From JBDREC01 sp043820105 [NCBI: Pseudomonadota bacterium] (lineage in GTDB: Bacteria > Bdellovibrionota_F > JAHFAK01): a stretch of DNA of 39,965 bases. The notes beneath the pieces were generated by a model, which saw nothing but the letters and a program-made list of their open reading frames with translations, had not been told where the DNA came from and did not search any database. Location: positions 1-39,965 of the forward strand of contig JBDREC010000089.1 of the NCBI GenBank assembly GCA_043820105.1, given 5' to 3'. A program made the position numbers and the translations under genes. Of the stretch, positions 18,093-27,265 are shown piece by piece. Each line of letters opens with the position of its first letter. The stretch's first letter is position 1.

Positions 18093-18851
18093 ATGATTGA
18101 GGTAAGTAAACTCACCAAGCGCTATGGCGACTTTGAAGCAGTTGATGACCTGAGCTTCACTGTTAATAAAGGTGAAATTTTAGGTTTTTTGGGACCAAAT
18201 GGTGCCGGCAAAACAACAACCATGCGTATTTTAACCTGCTATATGCCTGCAACTAGTGGTGTTGCAAAGATTGCAGGATTCGACATATATTCTCATTCTT
18301 ATGATGTGAAAAAAAGGATCGGTTACTTGCCAGAAATACCACCCCTATATCCTGACATGACAGTTAAAAAATATTTAAGCTTTGTTATGAAGATCAGACA
18401 AGTTCCAAGAGCTCAAAGAAAAGATCGACTGAGTTTTGCTCTTGATAAATGTGGCCTTGCATCAGTTCAAGATAGAATTATTGAAAACCTTTCCAGGGGA
18501 TATAAGCAAAGATGTGGAATAGCTCAGGCGATTATTCACAATCCAGAGGTTTTAATTCTTGATGAACCTACACAAGGGCTTGACCCTAAGCAGATTGTCG
18601 AAATTCGAGCCCTTATTAAAGGTCTGGCTTCTGACCATACCATAATATTGAGCACACATATTTTACCAGAAGTCACAATGCTTTGTTCAAGAGCTATTAT
18701 AATTAATAAAGGAAAGCTTGTAACTGATAAACACTTAGCTGACTTAGTAGCAGGCAAAGATTTAGAAACAGCATTTCTTGATCTTATTGCAGGTGGTGAG
18801 ATGATAAGTAAACAAAAAGAAGAAGAAAAAAAGGAGGTGGCCAATGACTAG
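18093..18851 (+). CDS. ABC transporter ATPase, GldA/ABC-2 type
   Basis: 252 aa. Walker A GPNGAGKT (34-41), signature LSRGYKQR (133-140, a variant of LSGGxxQR), Walker B LILDEPTQGLDP (154-165) and an H-loop STH. It energises the ABC-2 permease encoded next. Start supported by AGGAGA seven bases upstream. First gene of a six-gene plus-strand operon; its last codons carry the GGAGG used by the permease, whose ATG overlaps by 8 bp. Homologous sets exist as GldAFG in gliding Bacteroidota, but similar operons occur in many non-gliding bacteria, so motility is not implied. Confidence 0.93.
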   Translation: MIEVSKLTKRYGDFEAVDDLSFTVNKGEILGFLGPNGAGKTTTMRILTCYMPATSGVAKIAGFDIYSHSYDVKKRIGYLPEIPPLYPDMTVKKYLSFVMKIRQVPRAQRKDRLSFALDKCGLASVQDRIIENLSRGYKQRCGIAQAIIHNPEVLILDEPTQGLDPKQIVEIRALIKGLASDHTIILSTHILPEVTMLCSRAIIINKGKLVTDKHLADLVAGKDLETAFLDLIAGGEMISKQKEEEKKEVAND

Positions 18852-19650
18852 ATTTTTTAGTTTTTTTACAAACCTTTGGCACTTAATGCTTAAAGAGCTT
18901 AAATCATATTTTACCTCACCTGTTGCGTATTTGGTGCTTTCTGTTTTTACAATAATTAGTGGTTTATATTTCTATATAGTTTTATCAAGTTTCTACACCA
19001 GAATAAATCAATATAAGGTTTATTCTCAACTTTACAGAAACCCAGAGTTTCTTGAAAGAATAAATTTAAATGAAATGGTTATTTCTCCCTTGTTTCAGTT
19101 TCTAATAATTGTTTTAATATTCATTGTTCCAGCGCTTACCATGCGATTAATTGCTGATGAGAAAAAAGCGAAAACTGATGAGCTTTTATTAACAACACCT
19201 TTGAGTCTTTATGAAATTGTTTTAGGCAAATTTCTTGGCTCATTTTTATTCTTGCTTATATTGCTTTCAACAACCCTTGTCTTTATTGCAATTTTATTTA
19301 TTTATGGAGCCCCTGAACTTGGACCAGTTATCACTGGTTATTTGGGCCTTATTTTAATAGGAACTGTCTTACTAGCAATTGGAATCTTTGCTTCTTCTCT
19401 TACTGCTAATCAAATTAACAGTTACTTTATTTCTTTCGCCATTGGACTTTTGCTATTGATCACAGGGTGGGCTGGGCAATTAACAAGTGAAAGAATTGGA
19501 GGAGTTCTTAATTACTTATCAATAACATCTCACTATCAGAATCTAGCTAAGGGCCTTATTGATAGCAAGGATATTTGTTATTATTTAAGTTTTATAGTTT
19601 TCTTTTTGTTTATGGCAAAGTCATCAGTTGAATCAATGAGATGGAGGTAG
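18844..19650 (+). CDS. ABC-2 type permease, GldF-like
   Basis: 268 aa with six predicted membrane helices. The family segment ...LIVLIFIVPALTMRLIADEKKAKTDELLLTTPLS... sits near residues 85-120: helix 2 followed by the cytosolic E-K-K-T-x-E-L-L-T-P motif. It forms the membrane channel with the upstream ATPase and the GldG-like subunit. GGAGG seven bases before the ATG lies inside the ATPase gene, so the two are translationally coupled. Confidence 0.9.
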   Translation: MTRFFSFFTNLWHLMLKELKSYFTSPVAYLVLSVFTIISGLYFYIVLSSFYTRINQYKVYSQLYRNPEFLERINLNEMVISPLFQFLIIVLIFIVPALTMRLIADEKKAKTDELLLTTPLSLYEIVLGKFLGSFLFLLILLSTTLVFIAILFIYGAPELGPVITGYLGLILIGTVLLAIGIFASSLTANQINSYFISFAIGLLLLITGWAGQLTSERIGGVLNYLSITSHYQNLAKGLIDSKDICYYLSFIVFFLFMAKSSVESMRWR

Positions 19651-19656
19651 AATAAA

Positions 19657-21261
19657 ATGATTAAAACTATTACAAAATTTTTCGCGCCAGCAGCTTTTGT
19701 TTTTCTGGGCTTTGGTGTTTTAAGTTTTATATTCGATATCTTACTTGGTAAAGGCACCAAGCTATCATATTATCCGATAATAAACTTCTCCTTAGGTGTT
19801 TTGTGCATTGTACTTTATTTGGTCTTTCATGGATCAAACCTAAAGAGCATGTATAAAGCAAGGGCTACCCGCTATGGTCTTGGGGCTATTTTATATGTAA
19901 TGTTCTTTTTTGGCATTATCATTTTTATAAATGTCATTGTTGTGGTTTATCCTCCTTTTTCCATGAGAGCTGACCTAACTGAAAACAAAGTCTATTCATT
20001 ATCTGATCAGTCAATTAAGCTTTGCAAAAACATAAAAACTGCTGTTGAAATTACTGGCTTTTATGATATTGGCGCGCCTGAAAGAGCCGCCTTAAAGGAC
20101 TTGCTTGATAGATATACATATTATACTAAAAGAATTAAATATAATTTTTTAGATGCTGATTCAAACCCACAACAAGCAAAGGAACTAGAAGTTTCAAATG
20201 GAATGCTAATCTTAAAAGCAGGCAACAACACAACAAAAGTATCTCAAATCTCTGAAAATGAAATCACTAATGCACTAATCCAGATTACAAAAACTGCAAA
20301 CAAGAAGATTTACTTCCTGCAAGGTCATGGAGAGGGTAATTTTGAAGATGAAAAGGAACAGGGTTTTTCAATATTAAAAAATTTCATAGTAAATGAAGGT
20401 TATGAATTTAACACTTTGAATCTTAGTGAGCTTGAACAAGTTCCACAAGATTGCAATGTTCTAGTTGTTTTAGGTCCTAAAGAAAATATTGAAGAAATCG
20501 AAAGATTAAAAGTTGAAGCTTATTTAAAAGAGGGTGGTCAGGCGGTTTTTCTTTTGGATCCTATTTATAATTTTGATCAAACTGCAATAATCAATCTTGG
20601 ATTTAATACAATAATGAACAAATGGGGAATTGAATTAAACAATGATATTATTTTCCATGAATTAGAAATACCAGCTGTTCTTCAAAATCTCGTTGGCAGA
20701 CAATTAAAGCCTCAGGCAGTTGTCGCGAAATATGAAATTCATCCCATCACAAAAGACTTTGATAGAAAATCTACTTTTCAATATGCTCGCTCTCTCAAAC
20801 ATGGTCAAACCCCAGATGGTGTGCTTGTTACAGAGCTTATTAAAACTGAAGCAGATGTTTTTTGGGGTGAAACTAACATAAAAGGTATAAAAGAAAGAGA
20901 TATTATAATTGATGATAAAGATAATAAGGGTGAATTGTTAGTTGCATCTATTATTACTGCAAAAACTCAAGCTGTAAATAAAAGAAATGAAGAAACAAAA
21001 ATTATTGTTTTTGGAAATTCAACCTTTATTACAAATGGATTCATTGCAGGAACAAGCCACTTAGATTTAATCCTAAATTGCTTGAATTTTTTAACGGGTG
21101 AAGAAGAAAAAATTTCCATTAGACCCAAGATGATAAAACATTCAACAATTGTATGGTCAGAAGAACAAGCAGCAAGAATTTTCTATGTTTCAGTTCTTAT
21201 TTTACCTCAAATCATTTTATTGCTTGGACTATTTATTTGGGGATGGAGAAAAAACAAATGA
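19657..21261 (+). CDS. GldG-like auxiliary ABC protein
   Basis: 534 aa. Two or three N-terminal membrane helices (about residues 10-110) are followed by a large extracytoplasmic domain of the ABC_transp_aux/GldG type: ADLTENKVYSLSDQS, then FLDADSNPQQAKE and YFLQGHGEGNFEDEKEQG, with a C-terminal helix near 510-530 ending in basic residues. Such subunits pair with GldF-type permeases; the exported substrate is unknown. GGAGG lies about ten bases upstream, within the end of the permease gene. The stop TGA overlaps the next ATG. Confidence 0.88.
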   Translation: MIKTITKFFAPAAFVFLGFGVLSFIFDILLGKGTKLSYYPIINFSLGVLCIVLYLVFHGSNLKSMYKARATRYGLGAILYVMFFFGIIIFINVIVVVYPPFSMRADLTENKVYSLSDQSIKLCKNIKTAVEITGFYDIGAPERAALKDLLDRYTYYTKRIKYNFLDADSNPQQAKELEVSNGMLILKAGNNTTKVSQISENEITNALIQITKTANKKIYFLQGHGEGNFEDEKEQGFSILKNFIVNEGYEFNTLNLSELEQVPQDCNVLVVLGPKENIEEIERLKVEAYLKEGGQAVFLLDPIYNFDQTAIINLGFNTIMNKWGIELNNDIIFHELEIPAVLQNLVGRQLKPQAVVAKYEIHPITKDFDRKSTFQYARSLKHGQTPDGVLVTELIKTEADVFWGETNIKGIKERDIIIDDKDNKGELLVASIITAKTQAVNKRNEETKIIVFGNSTFITNGFIAGTSHLDLILNCLNFLTGEEEKISIRPKMIKHSTIVWSEEQAARIFYVSVLILPQIILLLGLFIWGWRKNK

Positions 21262-23018
21262 AATGGTATCGCTTTTTAATAATGTTTGTTGTTTTTATTG
21301 TACTATTTGCTTTTGCTCATTTTGCCCTCAAAGACAAGGAAGAGGCTGATGTCAAAAAAGCAGCTTCAAATAAAGTTTTTGCAGAAAACATCAGCAGTTC
21401 TGTTGAAATAATTATTTCAAGCCAGAAATGGGGGAAATTATCATTTTTACGGAACGCTGAAAACAACTGGCAAATATCCAGTCCCATAGAATATGAAGCT
21501 GACAATGAAATCATTAATAATATTATTGATACATCTATTAAACTTGAAATAAATAAAGATCTTGGAAAGCATGAAGATATTTCTTCCTTTGGATTAAATG
21601 AAAGTGGAGTGGAACTGACCTTTCGTCTTTCAGGATCCGAAAAAATCTATGTTCTAAAAATTGGTGACGAAAGCCCTGACAAGACTTCTCTATATGCAAA
21701 AAGAAATGACGAAGATAGAATTCTAATGATTCCAACATCTATTAAGACATATCTAGACAAGGACCTTTCTGGGTTTAGGGAAAAAAGTATCCATAAAATA
21801 AAACAAGAGGATATTACTGCTTTAGATATTACTAATGAAAACAACAGTTTCAAATTTGAACTAAGTGACAATACCTGGAAACTTCTTAAGCCTCTTGCAA
21901 TAACAGCTAACGAGACATCTATAAACAATCTTTTAAATGCAATTGCGAGTACAAAGGCAAAGGACTTTCCAAGTAATTCATCTGAAAACCTTTCGAAATA
22001 TGGCCTGGAAAAACCAAAAATCGTTACTTCATTAAAATTAAGTGATAATCGAGATATTGAAACATTGCTTTCCTATAAAGAAGTTCAGGGTATAATAAAA
22101 TACTATTTAAAAACAAATCAGAAACCGAATGTTTTTGAAATCGATGAAGCTACTTTTAATAAGCTTAATATTAAATTCGCGGATATTATTGATAAAAAAA
22201 TGCTTGATCTTAAGCAAGAAGATATTACAAAACTAGCTTTAAAGAAAGCAGCTAAAAAAGAAGTGCTAGAGCTTATCAAAATTGAAAATTCCTGGAAATT
22301 ATCAGGGGATGATAACTTTGCTGTTTCAACAGATGAGTTAACAACAATTTTAAGTCAACTCAGCAATTTATTATTTGATAATATTTTTACTGAAAAGAAT
22401 GCAAAACTTAAATATTTTGCAAGCAAAGAAGAATTTAATATATCTGTTTACAAAAACACAAGCGAAAATGCTCAAACCCTTTATTTTAGTCAGCTATATG
22501 AAGATGATAATGTTAAATTCAGGTATTTATACAAAGACAATTCTGAATTTGTTTATAAGATAAAAGAACCAAAGATTAATAGCTTAAACTTTGATAAAGA
22601 TAAAATACACATGAAAAAGGCTTTCTCAATTAAGAAGTGGAAATTTGATAAAATTATTCTTGCATGCAATGATATTAAGACCACCTATTTCAAGAAAGCA
22701 AGCGGAGATAAAATTATTTGGGTTAAAGATAACAATGGCAAAGAAACCCAAAAACCTGAAGAGATTGATGAATTTAAAAATAACCTTTCAAAAATAGAGG
22801 CCGTTTCATTCGTTCAAGATGGATCAAAAGAGTCTTTTGGTCTGGCAAGTGAATCTTGCAAGATTGAAGCTTTTGACAAAGATGGATTAAAAGAAGTAAT
22901 AGTAATTGGAGATAAAAAAGGAAATCAAAGATACTGCAAGCGATTAAATGACAATGAAATCTGGTTATTTGATGATACAATTTATGATAAAATAATAAAT
23001 TCAACAAAGGGGAAATAA
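21258..23018 (+). CDS. DUF4340 domain protein, membrane-anchored
   Basis: 586 aa from ATG 21258. This start overlaps the previous stop as ATGA and has GGAG nine bases upstream; the frame is open further but would read through the GldG-like gene. One N-terminal transmembrane helix (about residues 7-22) is followed by two or three copies of the DUF4340 module, recognisable by WQISSPIEYEADN..., LSKYGLEKPK and WKLLKPLAITANE blocks. DUF4340 proteins regularly follow GldG-like genes and are thought to be periplasmic partners of the ABC complex; the molecular role is unknown. Confidence 0.85.
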   Translation: MKWYRFLIMFVVFIVLFAFAHFALKDKEEADVKKAASNKVFAENISSSVEIIISSQKWGKLSFLRNAENNWQISSPIEYEADNEIINNIIDTSIKLEINKDLGKHEDISSFGLNESGVELTFRLSGSEKIYVLKIGDESPDKTSLYAKRNDEDRILMIPTSIKTYLDKDLSGFREKSIHKIKQEDITALDITNENNSFKFELSDNTWKLLKPLAITANETSINNLLNAIASTKAKDFPSNSSENLSKYGLEKPKIVTSLKLSDNRDIETLLSYKEVQGIIKYYLKTNQKPNVFEIDEATFNKLNIKFADIIDKKMLDLKQEDITKLALKKAAKKEVLELIKIENSWKLSGDDNFAVSTDELTTILSQLSNLLFDNIFTEKNAKLKYFASKEEFNISVYKNTSENAQTLYFSQLYEDDNVKFRYLYKDNSEFVYKIKEPKINSLNFDKDKIHMKKAFSIKKWKFDKIILACNDIKTTYFKKASGDKIIWVKDNNGKETQKPEEIDEFKNNLSKIEAVSFVQDGSKESFGLASESCKIEAFDKDGLKEVIVIGDKKGNQRYCKRLNDNEIWLFDDTIYDKIINSTKGK

Positions 23019-23354
23019 TTGAAAAAACTTAACTTTGAAATTATGGATGCTCAATCTCAATCTTTATATTCTCCTCCTGTTGATTTTTATGAAGATCTAG
23101 ATTGCTATTTTTTAATAATTGAATTGCCTGGTTTAAATGAAGAAGAAATAAAGGTTAAAATTGAAAACAATGAACTAACAATATCTGGAACAAAGAAAAC
23201 AGACCAATTTAGTAAGTACAAAACCGTTAGAAGCGAAAGAGCCTTTGGCCCCTTCATTAGAAAAATGAAACTTGGATTTAAATTAAAGGAAAATATGATT
23301 GAAAAAACTTATATCGATGGAATTTTAAAGCTTAAAATTACAAAGAAAGGCTGA
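23019..23354 (+). CDS. Short Hsp20-like protein
   Basis: 111 aa, essentially the alpha-crystallin domain alone: VDFYEDLDCYFLIIELPG, NNELTISGTK and DGILKLKITKKG. It lacks the N-terminal arm and the I-x-I tail, so it may be dimeric rather than form large oligomers. It starts with TTG directly after the DUF4340 stop, with AGGGG seven bases upstream; an ATG at 23043 is an alternative. Its place inside an ABC operon, without a heat-shock promoter, suggests a dedicated client rather than a general stress role. Confidence 0.85.
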   Translation: MKKLNFEIMDAQSQSLYSPPVDFYEDLDCYFLIIELPGLNEEEIKVKIENNELTISGTKKTDQFSKYKTVRSERAFGPFIRKMKLGFKLKENMIEKTYIDGILKLKITKKG

Positions 23355-23357
23355 AAA

Positions 23358-23660
23358 ATGAATGATGTCAATTTTACTTTAAAAAAAGAACAAGAAAAGC
23401 AAAAAGAGGAATTAAAAGATAGTGGATTAACCTTTTCATCCTTTATCTTTTCACTATCAAGCTCAGCCCTAATCAGTCTGGGTCAAATGGCAAATCCCCT
23501 GACAAATGAAGTTGAAAAGAATCTTGAACTAGCCAAACAAAACATCGATATTCTAAGTATCATCAAAGATAAAACAAAGAGCAATTTAACAGAAGATGAA
23601 GAAAAACTTCTATCCGACATCCTTTATAATTTGCGAATGAAATATTTAGCAGAGAAGTAA
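23358..23660 (+). CDS. DUF1844 protein
   Basis: 100 aa. It matches the DUF1844 pattern: FSSFIFSLSSSALISLGQ, then NPLTNEVEKNLELAKQNID, then KTKSNLTEDEEKLLSDILYNLRMKY. Small soluble helical family of unknown function, common in deltaproteobacterial and acidobacterial genomes. It follows the Hsp20-like gene by 3 nt and ends the operon; an 8-bp repeat array begins six bases after its stop. Confidence 0.88.
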   Translation: MNDVNFTLKKEQEKQKEELKDSGLTFSSFIFSLSSSALISLGQMANPLTNEVEKNLELAKQNIDILSIIKDKTKSNLTEDEEKLLSDILYNLRMKYLAEK

Positions 23661-23666
23661 AAATAC

Positions 23667-23700
23667 TTGTTCCCTTGTTCCCTTGCGCTTTTGTTCTCTT
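23667..23700. repeat. Octanucleotide array, inverted copy of the 9616 array
   Basis: Units TTGTTCCC, TTGTTCCC, TTGCGCTT, TTGTTCTC. The reverse complement matches the array at 9616-9647 unit for unit with about two differences. It separates two convergent operons and ends one base from the epimerase stop codon. Confidence 0.85.
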
Positions 23701-23701
23701 C

Positions 23702-24736
23702 TTAATGCAACAACTCAACAGGCAAAACACCAAGTCCGGTACTCTTTGGAATTATCAACAGATTATTATTAAAATAAGCTCCTTTGAAAGGATCTTCTTC
23801 AATTAAAATTATACTATCAAGATCAACAAAATCAGCAAGAGGCATTATATGGGCAGCTGCTGTTATTCCAAGTGAGCTTTCAATCCTACAACCTAGAAGT
23901 ATCTTTAGGCTGTGCTTTCTGGCTTCTGTGATCATTTCAATTGCTTTGTAAATTCCACCAACTTTTTGGATTTTAATATTAACACCATCAGCAAGCTCTG
24001 CGTATCTAATAATATCATTTAAACACGTGATATCTTCATCAAGTATTATTGGCATTTTACAGTGTTTTTTTATTTCTTTAATGCCTTCTTTTGAACCTGC
24101 TTTTATTGGTTGTTCAATAAATTCAACAAAATCATATTTTTCCAGAGCCTGTATTTTTTTTATGGCCTCATCAACTTCCCAATCTTCATTTACGTCAATC
24201 CAAATTTTTGCTCTTGTTTTTTGGTGAACATGTTGAGCTATATCTAAATCTGTATCTTTGTTATATTTAATTTTTATAATTGGACTATGCTTATATTCTT
24301 CACACATAATATTTAACCGATCAAGCTTGAGCTGATCAATACTAATAGTTTTAGCAGATGGTCTTATGGCTTCTCTATCTAAACCCAATAACTCATATAC
24401 AGGTTTATTCATAAGTTTGCCATTGATATCGTAAAGAGCCATATCAATGGCTGCTTTTGCGGCACGCTGATTTGGGTCAACTTCATCAAGCCTATCCAGT
24501 ATCCCCTTAATATCAAGCGGATCATTTCCAAGTTTGTCTGAAACATTAAATAAAAAATTAACAACAGATTCTATACTTTCACCGAATCTGGCAGATGGAA
24601 CAGCCTCACCCAAACCAAAAAGCCTGCCATATATTACTTCAACAAGCACAATATCCTTTTCTTTTATTGCTTCAGACCTAGAGATCCTCCAGCTTCTTTT
24701 TAATTTTATTTTTGCTTTAGAAACTTTAAGTTGCAT
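23702..24736 (-). CDS. dgcA: Enolase-superfamily dipeptide epimerase / N-acetyl-D-Glu racemase (DgcA-like)
   Basis: 344 aa. Muconate-lactonising subgroup residues: KIK pair (155-157), metal ligands D181 (WIDVNE), E208 (FIEQP) and D233 (ILDED), a C-terminal lysine in NIKIQK (about 255), and the ending DLDSIILIEEDPFKG typical of L-Ala-D/L-Glu epimerases. Relatives either epimerise murein-derived L-Ala-D-Glu or racemise N-acetyl-D-Glu. The overlapping partner gene (DgcN/DUF1611, 11 bp) favours the D-glutamate pathway described in marine proteobacteria, while upstream MurQ fits murein dipeptide recycling; both uses of cell-wall D-Glu are plausible. AGAGG precedes the ATG. Confidence 0.85.
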   Translation of the reverse strand: MQLKVSKAKIKLKRSWRISRSEAIKEKDIVLVEVIYGRLFGLGEAVPSARFGESIESVVNFLFNVSDKLGNDPLDIKGILDRLDEVDPNQRAAKAAIDMALYDINGKLMNKPVYELLGLDREAIRPSAKTISIDQLKLDRLNIMCEEYKHSPIIKIKYNKDTDLDIAQHVHQKTRAKIWIDVNEDWEVDEAIKKIQALEKYDFVEFIEQPIKAGSKEGIKEIKKHCKMPIILDEDITCLNDIIRYAELADGVNIKIQKVGGIYKAIEMITEARKHSLKILLGCRIESSLGITAAAHIMPLADFVDLDSIILIEEDPFKGAYFNNNLLIIPKSTGLGVLPVELLH

Positions 24737-25778
24737 TTTTTCCTCTTTTATTTATTTGTTTAATAAATGAATCCACAATATTTCCCATTCCAAATTTAAC
24801 CGGGTCATTAGTGGGAAGCCCCGTATATTCTTCTGTTTCCTTAATTACTAATCTCGCTTCATCAATTGAAAGATCTCTACAATTCAAAGCAATTCCTATC
24901 ACTTTTGCTTTCCGATAATATGGAGTAATATCTTCATAGACCCTTATTGCTTCTTTTAAATCAGGTATTTCAAACTTAGATTCTTTAATATATTTTCTTG
25001 AAGGCTCATGGCATAGAATCATATATTGCGGTAAAGCTCCATGAATAAGACCCATTGTCACACCAGAATATCCAATATGAAATAATGAACCTTGACCTTC
25101 AACTGAAATAACATCAGCATCTTTTCCATACTTCATAATTAGTTCTTCTGTTGTCCCAGACATAAAGTCACCAATAACACGATCTATGGCCAGACCATAA
25201 CCTTCTATTAAAATACCAATTTGCCCAGTGGGAATAAAAACTGAATTTATCTTTCTTTTCTTTAATGCTCTGTCAAAGATTATAGAAGCTGTCATTTTTC
25301 CAATCTTACAATCAGTGCCAACTGTAAGGACAATATTGGAATTTAGGTTCATAACCTTTCCGGTTCCAACTGGCCCGTTTTTAGGAACATCCCTAACATC
25401 CCATAGCTTAACCCCACAGCGCTTTGCCTCTTTGCTTAAAAGCTCATCAGAATTTAACATGAAGTGCAGTCCAGAATATATTGATAAACCATATCTAATT
25501 GCAAATAAAAGATCTGATTTCCATTCTTCTGGAAGCATACCACCTTTTGGAGCAATTCCAATTATCATTGCTTCAGGTTTAAATTCAAGCGTGTCTTCAA
25601 TGCTTGCATATATCATTACATCACTGGGCAAGTCAGGAAAATATTTTTTAACTGAATTTCCTCTTATACTAGAATCAACAACTCCTACAATATCATAAGT
25701 AGAAAATCTTAAAACCCCGAGGGCAAGTTTTGAGTACTCGCCAGCGAACTGTCCTTGTGCATAAATGATTACTCTCAA
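24726..25778 (-). CDS. dgcN: DUF1611 / DgcN-type D-glutamate N-acetyltransferase
   Basis: 350 aa starting with TTG (AGGAGA eight bases upstream). An N-terminal Rossmann-like part (MRVIIYAQGQFAGEYSKLAL...) is followed by a P-loop-like segment VGTDCKIGKMTAS (153-165) and the family blocks PTGQIGILIEGYG, SVEGQGSLFHIGYSGVTMG and CHEPSRKYI. Characterised DgcN proteins acetylate D-Glu, after which DgcA racemises the product. Gap of 4 nt to murQ and 11-bp overlap with the dgcA-like gene imply strict co-expression. Confidence 0.82.
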   Translation of the reverse strand: MRVIIYAQGQFAGEYSKLALGVLRFSTYDIVGVVDSSIRGNSVKKYFPDLPSDVMIYASIEDTLEFKPEAMIIGIAPKGGMLPEEWKSDLLFAIRYGLSIYSGLHFMLNSDELLSKEAKRCGVKLWDVRDVPKNGPVGTGKVMNLNSNIVLTVGTDCKIGKMTASIIFDRALKKRKINSVFIPTGQIGILIEGYGLAIDRVIGDFMSGTTEELIMKYGKDADVISVEGQGSLFHIGYSGVTMGLIHGALPQYMILCHEPSRKYIKESKFEIPDLKEAIRVYEDITPYYRKAKVIGIALNCRDLSIDEARLVIKETEEYTGLPTNDPVKFGMGNIVDSFIKQINKRGKNAT

Positions 25779-25782
25779 TTTT

Positions 25783-26655
25783 TTAGTCTCCTGTTAAAAG
25801 CGCTTTTTCTAAATTACCTGCACATGATTTTAATTTTTCAAAGGCCTTTTGTACAGAAATATTTTGCTTTTGAGATAAAATTGATACCTTAAGGTCATCT
25901 TTTGCACTTTTCAAAATAGTATGAGCTTCTTTTTCTGATATATTTAGCTCTTTTGATAAAATATTAAGTTGCCTTTTTCTTAATTTTTCGTTTGTACAGG
26001 CAACGTTGGTCATTAGATTTCCATAGGTTTTGCCTAGTTTTATCATTGAAAGAGTAGAAATCATATTAAGAATTATTTTTTGGCTTGTTCCTGCTTTTAG
26101 CCTGGAAGAACCAAGAATGATTTCTTCGCCCAAGGAGGGGCTAATTACAATGTCATATTTATAAATAAGGTTTTGCTTGTTTTGCCCGGTTGTAACTAAA
26201 ATGGTAAAAGCCTTTTTTCTTTTAGCATAATTCAAGGCTGAAAGGGTAAAGGGTGTTGTTCCACTGGCACTAATGCCAATGCAAATATCGTTTTTATTTA
26301 GCTTTCTTTTTTTAAGTTCTTCAACTGAAGCCTTCTTATCATCTTCAGCGCCTTCCACTGCCTTATAAATCGCCTTTTTACCTCCAGCCATGATTGGAAT
26401 AACCTGATCATCAAACACTGAAAACGTTGGAGCAAGCTCAGCTGCATCTAAATATCCCAATCTTCCTGAAGTCCCAGCACCTATATAAAAAAGCCTGCCA
26501 GCTGTTGATAAAGCATTAACAACTTCTCTTATAGCTTTATTAATTCGGGGAAGTTCTTTTTTAATGGATGAAATGACCTTGATATCATCTTCATTCATTT
26601 TTTTAGATATTTGAGCTATGCTTAAGCTCCTTAGATTCTTTTTACTTTGCTGCAC
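25783..26655 (-). CDS. murQ: N-acetylmuramic acid 6-phosphate etherase MurQ
   Basis: 290 aa, slightly shorter than the usual 300. SIS-domain blocks FYIGAGTSGRLGYLDAAELA and PTFSV (about 55-80), VEGAEDDK (catalytic glutamate region, about 103) and the GISASGTTPF loop, with a C-terminal helical UBA-like segment. It cleaves the lactyl ether of MurNAc-6-P to GlcNAc-6-P. A GTG start overlaps the YkgJ-like gene by 14 bp, with AAAGGAAAAG upstream. No MurP-type PTS transporter or AnmK gene is in the window, so the source of MurNAc-6-P is open. Confidence 0.95.
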   Translation of the reverse strand: MQQSKKNLRSLSIAQISKKMNEDDIKVISSIKKELPRINKAIREVVNALSTAGRLFYIGAGTSGRLGYLDAAELAPTFSVFDDQVIPIMAGGKKAIYKAVEGAEDDKKASVEELKKRKLNKNDICIGISASGTTPFTLSALNYAKRKKAFTILVTTGQNKQNLIYKYDIVISPSLGEEIILGSSRLKAGTSQKIILNMISTLSMIKLGKTYGNLMTNVACTNEKLRKRQLNILSKELNISEKEAHTILKSAKDDLKVSILSQKQNISVQKAFEKLKSCAGNLEKALLTGD

Positions 26656-27265
26656 TTTTTCTTTTCCTTTTCATGCTAATAAGACCTGATTTAATTAAAT
26701 CATCACTATATTTATAAAAAAGAGTTTCTTCATTTTCAACCATTTTGCTTGTAATGTAAGCTATTTCTGAAAACCTTAATCTGTTTTGCTTGGTTGAAAA
26801 ATCCAATCCATACTGCTCACAATGAGCAGCAATTAGAATTCCTTTTTTAGAGTAATCAAAAACATATGGCCAGGCAAAACACAAAAGAGGTTTAATGCCC
26901 TGAATAGAACATCGATATTTCTCTTTATCCAGCAAATTACAGTGCCCTCTTTTGGGAAGCTTAAGCATACAAACTCCCTGAGAATAATAATTATGATATT
27001 CATCATACAATTGAAAATGTTTTAACAAAGAATTATCAAGAAAGTGAGCAACGTCTACAAGATACAAAGGAATATAAGCCACATTTTTATGCATGCAACA
27101 GCGTGCCTTACATTTAAAGCAGGGATTTTCTTTAAGGACTTTCTTTGGAAGATTGGATTCTTTTTTTAGTATTTTTAAATAGCTTTTATGGTATTTGTCA
27201 TCTGTTTCTTTTTTGTCTTTTAGAATTTTAAGTAGCTTTTCAAAATATGTTGATTCACCTTTCAT
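26642..27265 (-). CDS. YkgJ-family Cys-cluster protein
   Basis: 207 aa. N-terminal C-x-x-C-x3-CC (Cys 49, 52, 56, 57), then C...C-N-L-L-D...C-S-I-x-x-I-K-P-L-L-C-F-A-W-P near residues 93-130, the YkgJ/FliB-like metal or Fe-S binding pattern. FliB-type relatives methylate lysines of flagellin, and others accompany peptide-modification genes. It overlaps the HprK-like gene by 11 bp and murQ by 14 bp, so it is firmly part of the operon. The basic C-terminus (MKRKRKS) lies in the overlap with murQ. Confidence 0.8.
   Translation of the reverse strand: MKGESTYFEKLLKILKDKKETDDKYHKSYLKILKKESNLPKKVLKENPCFKCKARCCMHKNVAYIPLYLVDVAHFLDNSLLKHFQLYDEYHNYYSQGVCMLKLPKRGHCNLLDKEKYRCSIQGIKPLLCFAWPYVFDYSKKGILIAAHCEQYGLDFSTKQNRLRFSEIAYITSKMVENEETLFYKYSDDLIKSGLISMKRKRKSAAK

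Noticed and set aside
18093-23018. Gliding motility locus
   Set aside because: GldA/F/G-like genes are widespread in non-gliding bacteria and no other gld or spr gene is present, so only the ABC system is called.
25228-25698. 156-codon plus-strand frame opposite the dgcN-like gene
   Set aside because: Antisense to a conserved P-loop protein; composition is that of reversed coding sequence.
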